Below, piece after piece: positions 12,101-23,815 of a stretch of DNA of 64,000 bases. The DNA is from Annona cherimola (taxonomy: Eukaryota > Streptophyta > Magnoliopsida > Magnoliales > Annonaceae). Each line of letters opens with the position of its first letter. Position 1 is the stretch's first letter. The notes below the pieces were generated by a model. It worked only from the letters and a program-made list of their open reading frames with translations. It searched no databases and was not told the origin of the DNA. Position numbers and translations under genes: made by a program. The stretch is from NCBI GenBank assembly GCA_030490835.1, contig CM059972.1, positions 15,477,764-15,541,763 on the forward strand, written 5' to 3'.

Positions 12101-14821
12101 ATCATTATGTCCAGTCACAGCTAAAAAGGACTGAGGGAAGGATAGAAAGTTAATCAATATGTTAGAGGTACTTTGATTATTCATCTCACATCAGATCCAG
12201 AATTTCTGTTTGAATACTTCTTTGGATACAGCTAACCGCCTCATTTGGAAAATGGTCCTTAGAGGCAATATTTATAGATAGTGCCTACATAAACAGTTAT
12301 ACTCCCAAACAGCACATGAATATTATAATCATCGCATGTCCTTTTGGGACCAAATGAATAGCATTTCCTGTGGTAAGCAATGCTAATTTTGACTTCTAAG
12401 AGAAAGAACAATGTAGGTGGCATATAAAATAATAAGCCCACATTCAAGACATCTCCAAAGTGGTGTCTGTCCTATTCATATGCTGAATTTTCTGTAAGAA
12501 CTACCATACTAACATAGAGGTGTTTTGACATCAAAAAAATCGAGGTGTTTTATTATTGATATTTATTTATTTTATAATAGGAATTCTGTATTATGTTGAG
12601 TACACGTGGGAATATGGTTGAACTATATGATTGAATTGATGTTTTCTTACTGTATTTATTTTTGTTGTAGCTCCCATGTGATGTATGTGATTTATCATTT
12701 ATGTGAGGTTTGGGCTCGTGATGACAACCCCAACACTGAGTCCATTGTGGATTGAGAATTTTAGAATCCATATTACGTTGCATGAGGTCCATGTGAAATG
12801 CTACGTGGTATTGCCGCCGTCTCATGTCAAATTGGTGTAAATCCCAAAGGCTCTAATGCAAGGCGACAAGTATGCTTAGGAAAAAGATCTATTTTGTTAT
12901 GCTTTTACAGGCTTTCTACCTGGTGAAGATGATTTGCTAGACATCCAATCTTACAAAATTCTAAAAGTGGGCTGATCAACTACGACTGGTCGCAGTTGGG
13001 CCCCAATTGCATCCAGCCATTTAACCTATTTTTTAAATTTTTTTGTTTTTTAATAAACATGTTAAGTTAGGTTGTATTTAATCTATAAACCAAGTTTTAC
13101 CATATTTGGATATGTTTATATGTATATTTTTTTATTTTTAAACACAGGCATTGTGGGAATTTTCTGTCTCAAAAATATATACAAACATATCATAAAAGGG
13201 TAAAACTTGGTTTATAGATTAAATATAACCTAACTTGACATGTTTAGTAAAAAAAAAGCAAAATAAAAAATGGGTTTTGTGGCCGGCCTAAGATGATTAG
13301 CTCTCATTCTAAAAAAAAGAAAGAAAAAGTATCAGGACAACAATTCTTTACAAAGTTGGGCAATTTTGGTTGATCATTTGGCCTGTTTGCCAGGACAACA
13401 AATTTGTGTAAGCAAATTGGTTCATGTGTTATTATGAAGTTTTTGAGCAAGTAATCCCATGCTGCTCATTTGTTCATTATTGCGATTATTGCATTCCTCC
13501 AATAAATACTCTCTTCACCTTTGTTTTTGTTTGTCTATTGTTTTCTTAATGCATGAGTATTAATATTGCTCTTAAGCTGTTATGCAGATTTACAAGGCTC
13601 AAAGGAATGTTGTTCTGTGTGTTGCTGCATGCCTACTGTACTGGTAAGTGCTTGAAGATGTCATCTGACCGGACTGACAGGAATTTCTGAATCGCAATTC
13701 ACATGAGAATTTTATCATGAGATTAACAAAATGGGCCAGGAGCTTGTCATTTAGGTTGGATTCGTTTGGATAGGTAGGCCAAGGGCCAGTTCGATTTGGC
13801 TGGAGCTAACTGGCTAATGGCTGATAAGTAATTGAAGCTAATAAGCATATGAAGTTAAATGGGCAGAAATTGTTTGATTTACTTGTAGCTAGAATACAGA
13901 GATTGAAACTGTCAAGCTGTATTTGATGCATCTGTGGCTGAAATGAAAGAACCAATAAATACATATAATTATGCTGGACTCCTCTTAGGCTGCTAAATAC
14001 ATGAAATGATGTTGAAGACAATCAAACTGAAATATCTGGATAAATTGAAATAAAAATATTTATCAAACATTTATTCCACGAGTATTATTTATTTTTGTAT
14101 TTACTGATATATTTCTGAAAGAGATGATAATTACCAATATATTTGATATAGGTGCTTATGGCTGGTTAAAATGAGAATATAAGTCTATTCATCATCTCCA
14201 TCAGGCATAACTTATTTGTTAGCTTGGTTTATTTGAAACACTAAGGGCCTGTTTGGCCCTGGCTTTTGAAATTAGAAAGTGTGGAATCTTATCCGCTTTT
14301 AGTGGTTGTTCTTGCCGCATTTAATTTCCAACAAATTTTTTTTTGTTAGGATAGGTGGAAAGCCAGGATAAGCGCGTAATGTAAAAGCTTGAAATCCAAG
14401 CTTTTTCAAAAACGCGGAGCTCTGTGGTTTTCATACCGTGTGGCCATTCTGAAAATGAGCTGAATCACACAAGCCCAAAAAGCCTGCTGTCTATTTTTCA
14501 TTAGTGGGCGGATTTGACCCCCTGACGTCGTTTGTAACCATTCACTTTCCTAAGCAAGTGTAAGACAATTTGTCACCGCCAGACTGCCTAGCTTGCTTTT
14601 AGGGGGGGCTTCATTCGGATGAGGCATCATGGATGCTTGTATTTAAGCAAAACGCACCCTCCTTGCCATTGTTCCGTGAATGCCTTTAAGCAGTGTTCCT
14701 TGTTCATATACTAATTCTAGATATGCATTATTGTGGGTACAGGTGCGTCCATCGCATTTCCAAGTACCACAAAGAGATACAAGAATTGGAAGAAGTAGAG
14801 AAGAGGTGCAAGAACCTGTAA
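9125..14821 (+). CDS. Short BAP31-like ER membrane protein (129 aa, 4 exons)
   Basis: Exons 9125-9296, 9390-9472, 13588-13643 and 14743-14821 total 390 nt, giving 129 codons plus TAA. All introns are GT..AG and the frame is continuous: G|AC makes Asp58 and TG|G makes Trp104. The product starts MALQWMILTY and has hydrophobic spans at about 6-24, 37-55 and 90-104. The polar part (58-86) holds the conserved WKNEHRLMC and CTATERDRYEKS, followed by IYKAQRNV. It ends in a short charged helix (105-129, HKEIQELEEVEKR). This is the short plant class of B-cell-receptor-associated 31-like proteins (ER membrane, implicated in secretory cargo handling in the wider family). From memory, Arabidopsis members of this class have nearly the same length, so it appears complete. 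It lacks the long cytosolic coiled coil of BAP31 itself. The last exon could instead splice at GT 14818, but the in-frame TAA gives the family length. Intron 2 is 4.1 kb and repeat-laden. Confidence 0.93.
10130..10835. mobile_element. Old dispersed repeat with a nested MITE, in intron 2
   Basis: The flanks (10200-10260 and 10530-10830) carry the internal text of the (TA)n-associated family: CATCCATTATATTTAACATC, TTTCATCCAAATC, ACATAATAAAATAGTTTGA, GGATAAATGATTGTATA. They are interrupted by a Tourist-like element at about 10270-10528. Terminal hairpins are not recognisable here, so this copy is older or truncated. Confidence 0.55.
10270..10528. mobile_element. Tourist-like MITE nested in the intron 2 repeat
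   Basis: The left end AGCATCATTTGGTAA and the reverse complement of the right end (GTGCACCATTTGATAA) form a degenerate TIR. The interior is AT-rich and non-coding. A clean 3-bp duplication could not be read. A related right end (CCAAATGGTGCAC) occurs at about 27549. Confidence 0.5.
11220..12220 (+). mobile_element. Decayed LTR-retrotransposon fragment in intron 2
   Basis: At about 11243 the sequence TAGTATCAGAGCTTT closely matches the initiator-methionine tRNA primer-binding site (consensus TGGTATCAGAGC). The following 700 bp have the look of a gag-region remnant: purine-rich with many short broken frames. No reverse transcriptase is visible and LTR ends could not be fixed. It lies in the same orientation as the host gene. 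Confidence 0.4.
13020..13290. mobile_element. AT-rich foldback element in intron 2
   Basis: Long inverted arms: TTAGGTTGTATTTAATC and ATAAACCAAGTTTTACC on the left face GGTAAAACTTGGTTTAT and GATTAAATATAACCTAA on the right. The spacer is at about 13145-13170. No coding content. Ends are approximate and no duplication was fixed. It sits about 300 bp upstream of exon 3. Confidence 0.6.
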
Positions 14822-16103
14822 GCATTTATGGCCATCTGCGGCATTTCCATTTGTAGATGAGATGGCAGTTACTGAGTCCACAATATTTGTATGCAAAAAC
14901 CACTCACGGTAGTAAACTCCAAGATGCCATTTGACTTGTGCAAGCAGTTGCCTTCATACGACTTATTGTGTTCTCGTCTGTTTTCATAGCGAATAAACCT
15001 GGAAAAATTTGCAGCCTTTTCATATTTGTTATAGTTGAGGTTTTTCTTTATAGATGTTTTTTGGCTTGGATTGGTTCGGCCCTTGACATGGTTCCTGAAA
15101 ATTGGAATTCTATGTTTGACAATTTTAAAAGTTTGGCAGGTAAATGGCATGTAAAATAATTTTTTTCATTCTCACCTTCTCAGTTTTACTTTTGCATCTC
15201 TTCCTAAACTGATCGCATCCTCAACGCTGCCGCATTGTAAGATGGCAGCACGCAGTCTTGAATGCCCTGCCGTAATGCAGACCACCGGCTCGAAGCTGCG
15301 GAACCGTTAAGCTCCTGGTTATACTTGCCAACTGGCCAGACCGATAATGTCTTACTATTTATATAGTTTTGTAATTGTTAGGATTACATACTAGCAGGCA
15401 TCAATGCATCACATAATTATTCTGCTATTTAGAATTTTAAAAAAATATTTGAATTTTCTGTAAGTATAGCTACGTACGTCGTTTGACCGATGCTACATGT
15501 CATTTGTTTATAGAATTATAAATATGGTGCATCATTTGACATAAATTGCATTTGTATTTCACCCTTGTGAGATTCTGTCTTCATGATATCATCTTCCTAT
15601 TGGAAGCTATCCATGTGCAGATCCTTACAAGGGGAAAACAACTTTTAAAGATAACGATTCTCGTTTACATTTGAAGAGTCTTATTTTAACCAAAAAAAAA
15701 TTCTTTTAAATGTATCAACCAAGATTTTTAAATAAACTTAAGAAAATAGTAACCCAAAAATTATCGTCAGGTTGTCCCCCTTGAAATTTGAAGAATATGA
15801 TGATGTAAGTTCCAACGGAAAAATAAGAAAGTCTGGTATGAAACCAAGTGCAGCGGCGGCAGTTTATTGATGAAAATCTGGGTCCAAGTCCAATGGTTAG
15901 AACTTAGAACCTGGACCCCACGTGCATTCAAAATCCTCGATCGAGCACAGCCCGTGAGGCCGGGGTCGTGGGTCCGCACGCTTTTTGACCGTTTCCCACG
16001 GGTCTCCCAAGTCCCAGTCCCGCGTTACCAATCTTCTTTGTTGTCATGGATTCCAACCCCATCCGTAATCCTTTTCAATTATCTTTTTGACAAATGGACT
16101 TCC
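14822..16103. other. 3' flank of the BAP31-like gene and intergenic DNA
   Basis: The first few hundred bases should contain the 3' UTR; a candidate AATAAA poly(A) signal is at 14992-14997. At 15870-16060 a G+C-richer tract has no recognisable coding content. No further gene is seen. Confidence 0.5.
14992..14997 (+). promoter_or_regulatory. Candidate poly(A) signal AATAAA
   Basis: A canonical AATAAA about 170 nt downstream of the TAA stop of the BAP31-like gene, a plausible 3' UTR length. Plant poly(A) signals are loose, so this is only a candidate. Confidence 0.35.
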
Positions 16104-16683
16104 ATATAAACTAGAGGTGGGAATCGGGACGGGTTGTACCGGGTCAAGGTTTGCCTGACCCTAATTTTACTTTTTAAAAATTGAGTTTGACTCTTTTTTT
16201 AATACCGGGTCGGGTAAAAAATGTGAGTCAAATAAGTTAATTTTAAGAATTTATATACCTATCAAACATAAATATATATTTATACTAAATTTAAATATTA
16301 TATGCTTCAATATTTTACTAATTATTAAAAACATATAATTAAGAAAACAAAATATTTGAAAATATAGTATAAATTTATTACAATAGGTTAATATATAATT
16401 ACACATAAGTGTTATATATGTACAATTTTTTTTATTGATTCTTATATTGCTTATCTGAATAAATTGATTCTTCTATCGTTGATGAAGTTGATTATAAAAA
16501 AGTGAGAATTTTGAAGGAAAATAATAATAATATTTAAACATATGCTTATAAATTTTAATAAATTAATATATGCGGGGCGGGTTGGACTCTTCGGGTTTGG
16601 ACATGGTCAATTCACTCCGACCTTATTTTTGAATTCGGGTCAAAATTTCTGGCACATCCCTATACCGGGTTAAAAATATATTG

Positions 16684-17447
16684 GGGGACGTTCGGTAATG
16701 TGTAAACTTGTAGGATTGTGGGAAATGATGGAAAATGGAAAATAGAATATCTGGATAAATGTGTGATTGATTGGAAATGATAAGGGTATAGTTGGAATTA
16801 GGGGTGAGAATCGGGGCGGGTTAGGGTGCGCCCAACCCTGATCCTCCTTTTCAAAAATCTTGTTTGACCCTTATTTTATATTGGGTCGGGACAAGGTCGG
16901 TTTGACCCTTACTTTTTTCTACTAGGTTTCGGGACAAAATTCGGGTCGGTATCGGGTAAAAAACTGCGGGTCAAGTAAGAAATTTTTAAAAAATTTTAAA
17001 ACTACCAAGTATAAAGACAAATTTATATTAAATTTAACTACTATATGCTTGAATCTATTATTAATCAGTCAAAGTAAATATAAATAATTAAATAAAACAT
17101 GAATATTAGCATTGAATGAGGTTTTTCTTTTTAATGTAAAATATCAGAAAACGGGTCAGCAGGTAGGTCCGCCTTGACCCGCCCCGCCATACTGTTAAAA
17201 ACCGAATTTTTGCCCCGACCCGCCCTGGTATTAAACAGGGGCGGGGCGGGTCACGGGTCGACCCGCCCCGATCCCACCCCTAGTTGGAATAAATAGGTTT
17301 GATGTATGTAGTTAGTAGGAAAAATGATTGGAATGTAGGGGTAAAAGTGAAAAAATAGTGTGATTGATGGAGCAATGATTAGCCTTAGAAAATTAAATCC
17401 CATGCAAAAACTATGATTTCCACACTCACATGTTACCGAATGTGGCC
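16684..17447. mobile_element. PIF/Tourist-like MITE nested in the hAT-like element
   Basis: The left GGGGACGTTCGGTAATGTG and the reverse complement of the right end (GGCCACATTCGGTAACATG) form the TIR. Flanks are TTG (16681-16683) and TTA (17448-17450), an imperfect 3-bp duplication. The sister element at 22179-22902 reads straight through this point (..ATATATTGGTTTTACC..), which confirms the empty site. Without its own insertion it would be about 272 bp. Non-coding. Confidence 0.75.
16799..17282. mobile_element. hAT-like MITE, innermost insertion
   Basis: Starts TAGGGGTGAGAATCGGGGCG and ends CGATCCCACCCCTA, with perfect 8-bp duplications GTTGGAAT (16791-16798 and 17283-17290). It is inserted into the PIF-like element around it. 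The perfect duplication suggests it is the most recent of the three. Non-coding. Confidence 0.88.
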
Positions 17448-17756
17448 TTAGTTTTACCCGGTAAAAAACAAGCTGGGTCAAAGTCGGGTCACGGGTCGAC
17501 CCACCTCAATTCCCACCCCTAATACAAACAATGTACTCAGAAAAAGATCACACATATATGCATATCATTAGCACTGCTTTTTAAACTTGAGTCCTTGGTT
17601 ACATAAAAACAATTTCTTGAGACTCGGTTTGTTTTGGTATTTAGTGACGTTTGATCCTTTGATAAGAAACAACTTCATTCATTGGATTTAGCATTATTTA
17701 TTTAGATAGAAAATCAATCTTCACCCAAAATCAAAGACTTACAATGCTATGTTTGC

Positions 17757-18125
17757 TTATATATATAATCAAGTGCATTTGGATTGCACCATAATTACGG
17801 TGCAGTCCATGCACTGTGAGGCCCACTTGATCATGAATAAGAAATCTACTTCACTCATTATATTTAGAATTATTCATTTTATTAGTATATCAATTTTCAT
17901 TCAAATCTAACATGTATATGTGTTCCATCTTAAAATTGTACAAAATAAACATAATAAAATATTTTAATATAAATATCAAGTTTAAAGTGATATTTTCAAC
18001 ATCTAAATCGTTAGAAGTATGATTTTTATATGGATAAATGATTATATAAATTATTATTATATTTTAATATGTGTAGGACCCATTTTGTTGACGACTGTAC
18101 CATAATTATGATGTAGTCCATCAGC
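17757..18125. mobile_element. Member of the (TA)n-associated hairpin family
   Basis: Begins beside a short TATATATA run with AAGTGCATTTGGATTGCACC and GGTGCAGTCCATGCAC, giving terminal hairpins. It carries the family interior (CACTCATTATATTTAGAAT, ATCAATTTTCATTCAAATC, GGATAAATGATTATATAA). The right part ends near ACTGTACCATAATTATGATG. Boundaries are approximate. Confidence 0.6.
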
Positions 18126-20039
18126 ACATGATGAGTTCTTAACAAGTTGAATGAAGCATGGCCTGTTTGGATAACGTATATTTGAAGGAAAAAAAATACG
18201 AAAATTAAATAAAATTGAAAAAAATATTTTTTTAATAGAAAAGAAAGTGCATCTGACATTATGGGTGAAATGAAATTGGCAACAATTTTGTTGCAAAATA
18301 CCAAATCTTTTGAAGTGAATCATGAACAATGGGTAATAATAAATAATGGGAATTTATTGTAGAGGATTATAAAATTTTCTCCCAAGATATAAGCTAAGAG
18401 GGAATTGAATATGGGCGGAAAGGACTATAACTAACTCTTAATTATTATTACTCTGCTAGCTATGGTGGCCACTGACGGAGTCTTGCATTTGATTGGATAG
18501 GGCTATCGAAGGAAACTCCAACAAGTACTCATGGGGAATAAATGAAAACGCTTTGTTTGCATCTCAGGGCATTCGATCAATATTGGAGGGTTGATGGGGT
18601 CTTTAATTAAAAGAAAGAGAGTAGATTTATTTCCTTTTGGTGGACTATGACCGAGTCTTTAATGCACTGCCAACTTGCTATAGGTCGTCATGGTCACATC
18701 ATTTCTGTCCCCTTCGAGAGAATTAAGAGAGCAGCTGATGATGCCTAATATTATATCACTCGTACAAGTGGGATCGAATATTTGAAGTACTCTGACGTTG
18801 ATTTCCCTTCCTAGTTATATTAGGTACAATTTCAATCATATCCTGCCAAAACTATATATTTTAGAGGATTTCGCTTTTATGTGGAAGTGATTTTGTATAA
18901 TTTTTTTTTCTATTTCTAAGATGTTAATGATTGATATAAAATTCAATCTATTTATTATATTTAACATCTTTGTTTAGATAGAAAATTAAATTTCATCGAA
19001 ATTAAATATATGCATGAGTCATATTTGATAAAAAAAAATAAACATAGTCACGTGTAAATGAAGAAAAATACTTAAATATATTTACATATATATTATAATG
19101 CAATAATACTTTATAGAATCATTTATCTACATAATAATGATATTTTAGATGGTTTAGATGTGTAAAATACAATATAAAAATTAATTTTTAGTATTATATT
19201 ATTTTACTATGTTAATTTTATACATTTATAGATAGGCTCATATATAGTGATGCTAAAAAATGAGAATTTTTATGATAATATAAATAATATTAAATACAAT
19301 AAATAGACAAAATTCTACATGTTCAAAATATTACAAATGAAGGATTACGTAGAAGACAAGTTTGATAGAAGCTCGGCCCTATCTTAGATGCATTACCAAA
19401 ATTTCTCAGCCGATGATAATTAAGTAAAAATAACGATTCTTTACGAAAAAAAATGTTAATTGATACAAAAATTAAATCGTTATGATCCCCACGTAGTAGA
19501 AGCACGACTTAATTAGAAAATCGTGTTGTGTGTATATCGCTGGCGAATTTTTTTTATACCTACTACGAAAATAGGTACGGTAACGTGGTTGCAAACGGGG
19601 TCGTCAGGATGGGTTGGGACAAAGAAGTGGGTGATTGTAGACACCCATGCCTATGCTTGGACCAATCAATGCACCCAAGCAAAAAGGAAAAATAAAAAAT
19701 AAAAAATTGAGGATTAATATCTAACCCAAAATCAATGGAGTAAATTGCAAAATCATTTAAAAAAGGCCAGTCAAACCAAGTTTCTGAGAATATATTAACA
19801 CACTAGTCGCTATAAAAGTCCTACGTTTAACTTTAAAATATCGTGTAAGACAATAACGTAGCTATTATCTGGAGAAGATGATAACGTACAATTCTTTTAT
19901 GGGTATTTATACATTACAATGATCTCGACTGATATTATAAGTCAGTCCTAAAATATTCTTACAATTTCCTAACAACTATCTTACAAACATTTTATCAATA
20001 ATCCAAAGTTTCTAACAGTATTTTCTGAAGTTTACCCGA
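18126..20039. other. Intergenic DNA with an old dispersed-repeat copy
   Basis: No gene recognised. At about 18930-19300 there is a diverged copy of the AT-rich dispersed repeat (TTTGTTTAGATAGAAAATTAAATTTCATC.. in outline), also seen at about 22950-23330 and 26340-26600. The rest is AT-rich and uninformative. Confidence 0.45.
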
Positions 20040-20048
20040 ATTAAGTGG

Positions 20049-20370
20049 GGACTCTGATCTTGTGCGCCCGGGCGCATACATCTTTTTTATTTTTATTTTT
20101 TTAAAAATGTTTTTTACAAGATTGTTAATCTAGATGTATTTAATATGTGTATAAATTTTTACAATTTTTAGAGTATTTTAGATATTTATTTTTGATTTTT
20201 GAAAATCAGTGCCACTGATTTTTAAAAATAAAAAAAATATTCTAAAAATGGTAAAAATTAATACAAATGTTAAATACACTTAGATTTATAGTTTTATAAA
20301 AAAAAATTTCAAAAAAATTAAAAAAAATATGTATGCGTCCGGGAGCATTGAGCGCAAGGGATCAGAGTCC
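20049..20370. mobile_element. Mutator-like foldback MITE, 9-bp TSD
   Basis: Starts GGACTCTGATC and ends GATCAGAGTCC, flanked by perfect 9-bp duplications ATTAAGTGG (20040-20048 and 20371-20379). Nearly the whole element is one hairpin: the arms contain TTTAGATATTTATTTTTGAT and its complement around ATCAGTGCCACTGAT. GC-rich end boxes (GCGCCCGGGCGC; GCGTCCGGGAGC) sit inside the TIR. The 9-bp duplication points to Mutator-like transposition. No coding capacity. Confidence 0.88.
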
Positions 20371-20379
20371 ATTAAGTGG

Positions 20380-21366
20380 ACGCTCACGCAACCAGCGGAG
20401 AAATAATGCCACCTCCCATTGCAACATCACCACTGTACAACTGCCGATACCTGTGGAAACACATTCGCTGGAACTCGAATCGAAGACATCCATCCTCAGG
20501 AGCACATCTTTATACCACTGAGGTACAATATTATCGCATCTAAAAGTCTTGCATCCACCAGTTTACTTTCATTTTCATGCAATGGGTTTTAATCCACAAT
20601 TAAAGATCAGTGGCAATTTCATTTTATATTTTATTATTTTATTGGGATGCTAGCAATATATTTTTTGTACTTTGTAACTAGATAACTGTCTTACGATGGT
20701 TCATTGCCATTTTATAATTATGCCGCCAGTTTCTCGATCTAATTTTATAAAGTCCAGCATTACCACTCGTATCAGTTCATTGTAATATTGTTGACTAGGA
20801 TTTACAACATCCAAATGTACTTTTTGGAATGATATTGTTTTGCAATATACGTGATGATAATATTGTTATTATGTTGTCTAACTCTAACTAACAGCGTATC
20901 AACAACAAATATTGGTTGCCAACATTATTGTTGAAATTAAAATTTTTTTTGACAGTGATTCTGTACATAGCAGTATTTTCTTTTGAATAGGGCATACTAT
21001 TTTATTGAAAAAATTTATTTTCACGGACATCTCCTTTCAATGTATTCTAGAGTAGGGAGGTATCTACGCCTCGGTCCAGCACCTAGTCATCTAAGGTTGG
21101 TGGCCCGGTAAAAAAATAAAGCTATAGAGAAATAGCCAACTTAATTTACCTATAATATGACATCTGTAAGTTCTTGAGGTTTTTTTTTTAAAAATATTTA
21201 AGCTTGTTATTTTTAACTAAGATGAAATCCTTTTTTTTTATTATTATTATTTATTGATTTATTTTTTTGCTTTTCCACTTATCAAGTTATATTACAGATT
21301 CATGATGAAAACTTAGGAAAATGGAAAAACTACAGACAATGATTTCCCTTTCACAAATGTAATTGG
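20380..21366. other. Intergenic DNA, no gene seen
   Basis: Short frames only, mostly AT-rich. No resolvable transposon ends. Confidence 0.45.
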
Positions 21367-21563
21367 GCGATTTATGGGGGATGTAAAAAAATATTTTTAT
21401 ACATACGTGGGCCCGCTTAGATTTCCATCATATAAATTTTGGTAAAATTTGAAACGATTAATTAAGTATTTTCTGATTTTTAAAATCAGATATACATGCG
21501 TGGGCCCACATATGTAAAAATTTAAAAATAATAATATACTTTTTACAATCCCCGGTAAATCGC
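21367..21563. mobile_element. Small foldback MITE
   Basis: The left end GCGATTTATGGGGGATGTAA and the reverse complement of the right end (GCGATTTACCGGGGATTGTA) form a TIR of over 20 bp. Further inside, CATACGTGGGCCCGC faces GTGGGCCCACGTATG-like sequence. Length is 197 bp, with no coding content. No convincing target-site duplication was read. Confidence 0.65.
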
Positions 21564-22059
21564 ATAAGACCAATTTATGGGTTTACCGTATAGAATTGCA
21601 AACGTTTTCTTAATGAAGCTAGGGGTGTGTAATTTTATATATCTGAATAAGAAGTGAGTAGTTTGAATGTAATCAATGAACTTGAAAGGAACTCTTTATT
21701 TTATATTATTTTCTTGTTTTCATGAAAGGCACTCTTAATTGAAAGATATAATTACATGTCTGTGAGCTTCCGCTTGACCGTAAACATTGTGTTTCATACA
21801 TATTCTGAGCACCCACGAGTACACCAAATTAAAACTAGAGAAATATATGAATATTGGTCACAATTACTACTAGTTAATTTAGGTGGCAGGTATGTGGTCT
21901 ACCTTGCCCAGCCAGCTAGCCAGCAAGCTAGCTAATTGCATGGATCCCACCCACGTGCTCCATGCCGTAAATTCAATTCCAGCCTCTTCAGCTTTGGCAA
22001 CTTGCTCCTGGAAATCGACTGGAACTCGCCGGTTTGACTGGGGTCTAATTTAAGACTCG

Positions 22060-22073
<14 letters not shown>

Positions 22074-22103
<30 letters not shown>
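22074..22103. repeat. Poly(T) tract, 30 bases
   Basis: An uninterrupted run of T at the end of a G+C-richer stretch. It could be the poly(A) tail of an old minus-strand retroposon, but no associated element is recognisable. Confidence 0.85.
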
Positions 22104-22178
22104 CCGGCAAGTCCACACCAGCCTCACTCAGAAATACTATATGGTTAAAGGATAATGCCATCCTCCCTCGGCTTTGTT

Positions 22179-22902
22179 TAGGAGTGGGGATCGGGGCGGG
22201 TCATACCGGGTCAAGGTTTGCCCAACCCTGACCCTACTTTTTAAAAATTGGGTTTGACCTTCTTTTTATACTAGGTCGGGACAAGATCGTTTTGACCTTC
22301 ACTTTTTTTTTAATAAGTTCCGGGACAAACTTCGGGTTGGTATCGAACCGGTTTCGGGATAGTGGGTCAGGTAAAAAATACGGGTCAATTTTAAGAATTT
22401 ATATACATATCAAACATAAGTATACATCTATACTAAATTTAAATATTATATGCTTCAATATTTCATTAATTATGAAAAAATACATAATTAAGAAAATAAA
22501 ACATTCGAAAATATAGTATAAATTTATTAAAATAGATTAATATACAATCACACATAAGGGTTATTTATGTACCAATTCTTTTTATTGATTCTTATATTGC
22601 TTTCTGAATAAATCGATTATTCTATTGTTGATAGAGTTGAATATAAAAAAGTGAGAATTTTGAAAGAAAATAATAATAATATTTAAACATAAGCTTATAA
22701 TTTTTAATAAATTAGTATATGTGGGGCGAGTCGGACTCTTTGGGTTAGAACATGGTCGACCCACCCCGACCCTATTTTTGAATTCGGGTTAAAATTTCTG
22801 ACCTATTCTTATACCGGGTCAAAATATATTGGTTTTACCTGATCAAAAACGGGTCGGGTCAAAGCTGGGTCACGGGTCGACCCGGCCCAATTCCCACCCC
22901 TA
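22179..22902. mobile_element. hAT-like MITE, sister of the 16112 outer element
   Basis: Starts TAGGAGTGGGGATCGGGG and ends CAATTCCCACCCCTA. Flanks are GCTTTGTT (22171-22178) and GCTTTGCT (22903-22910), an 8-bp duplication with one mismatch. It is colinear with the outer element at 16112-17521 but lacks its nested insertions. Non-coding; the 74-codon frame inside is not a transposase. Confidence 0.85.
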
Positions 22903-22949
22903 GCTTTGCTGCAACGTAACCACGTTACGTGGAAGCCGTCTTTCATTTT

Positions 22950-23520
22950 CAATATCTTGAATTCTTAATTTATTATAAGAAATTTACTCTATTTATTATA
23001 TTTTATATTATTTTTAGTTAAGAAAATAAATTTCATCTGAATCAAATATGTGTGTGACCTAACTTGCTAAAAAATATGTATTCATGTATAAATTATGAAA
23101 AATAATTAAATATATTTACATATATATTATAATATAATAATATTTTATAGAATCATTTTCTACACAGTAATGACATTTTAGATATTAAAAATATAATTTT
23201 AAAATTAATATTTTGCATTAAGATATTTTATTATATTGAATTTATACAATTGTACATGAGATCATGCACAGTAATATTAGACAACTAAAAAAAGTTTTAT
23301 AATAATATAAATAATGTTAAATGTAATATATGGAGTAATTTACATTAAATATAAAAATTTTAAAAATAGAAAGAGTTACGTAGAAGAGTAGTTTTATGGA
23401 AGTAAAGGGAATGAGATAAAGTGTATTAAGACCAGAAGAGTTCTATTGAAAATGAAAAAATAGCTAGGTTATTATATTTTGAAAATGAAAAACGTGCTGT
23501 CCACATATTCGTATTATCTT
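22950..23520. repeat. AT-rich dispersed repeat copy
   Basis: Shares text with the copies at 18930 and 26340 (AATAAATTTCATCTGAATC, TTTTATAGAATCATTT, ATGACATTTTAGAT). No terminal structure could be read. No coding content. Confidence 0.45.
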
Positions 23521-23579
23521 ATATATGCCCTTTTTTGTGAAGTCCGATCCAATGCAAATGTTTTTATTATTTGACATTT

Positions 23580-23815
23580 TTGGTGCTAACATGTGAGTCT
23601 AAACATGTATTTCTTATGTATAAAATTTAATAATTTTAGAATATTTAATATTTATTTTTTAATATAGAAAATAAAAAACCTACTGTTGAGCACTTGAACG
23701 GTTGAATTTGTTTATTTTCAATATTCAAAAATAAATGTAAATATTTTGCAAAAATTATAAAATTTTATATGCTAGAAAGTGAAAAACATGTTCGGGCCTA
23801 CATATTAGTGCCAAA
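23580..23815. mobile_element. Foldback MITE at the head of a tandem array
   Basis: The left arm TGGTGCTAACATGTGAGTC..AAACATGTATTTC is the inverse of the right arm (GAAAAACATGTTCGGGCC..TACATATTAGTGCCA). AT-rich inner arms (ATTTAATATTTATTTTTTAA / AAAAATAAATGTAAATATTT) are also inverted. The spacer contains CTACTGTTGAGCACTTGAAC. Its right half was subsequently included in the 401-bp tandem repeat. Confidence 0.6.

Larger units (their letters stand above)
16112..17521. mobile_element. hAT-like MITE (outer), carrying two nested insertions
   Basis: Starts TAGAGGTGGGAATCGGG and ends CAATTCCCACCCCTA, flanked by the 8-bp direct repeats ATATAAAC (16104-16111) and ATACAAAC (17522-17529, one mismatch). 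The TAGGGGTG-type ends and 8-bp duplication fit the hAT superfamily. A sister copy without the insertions is at 22179-22902. No transposase is present. The right arm resumes at about 17451 after the nested block. Confidence 0.82.
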
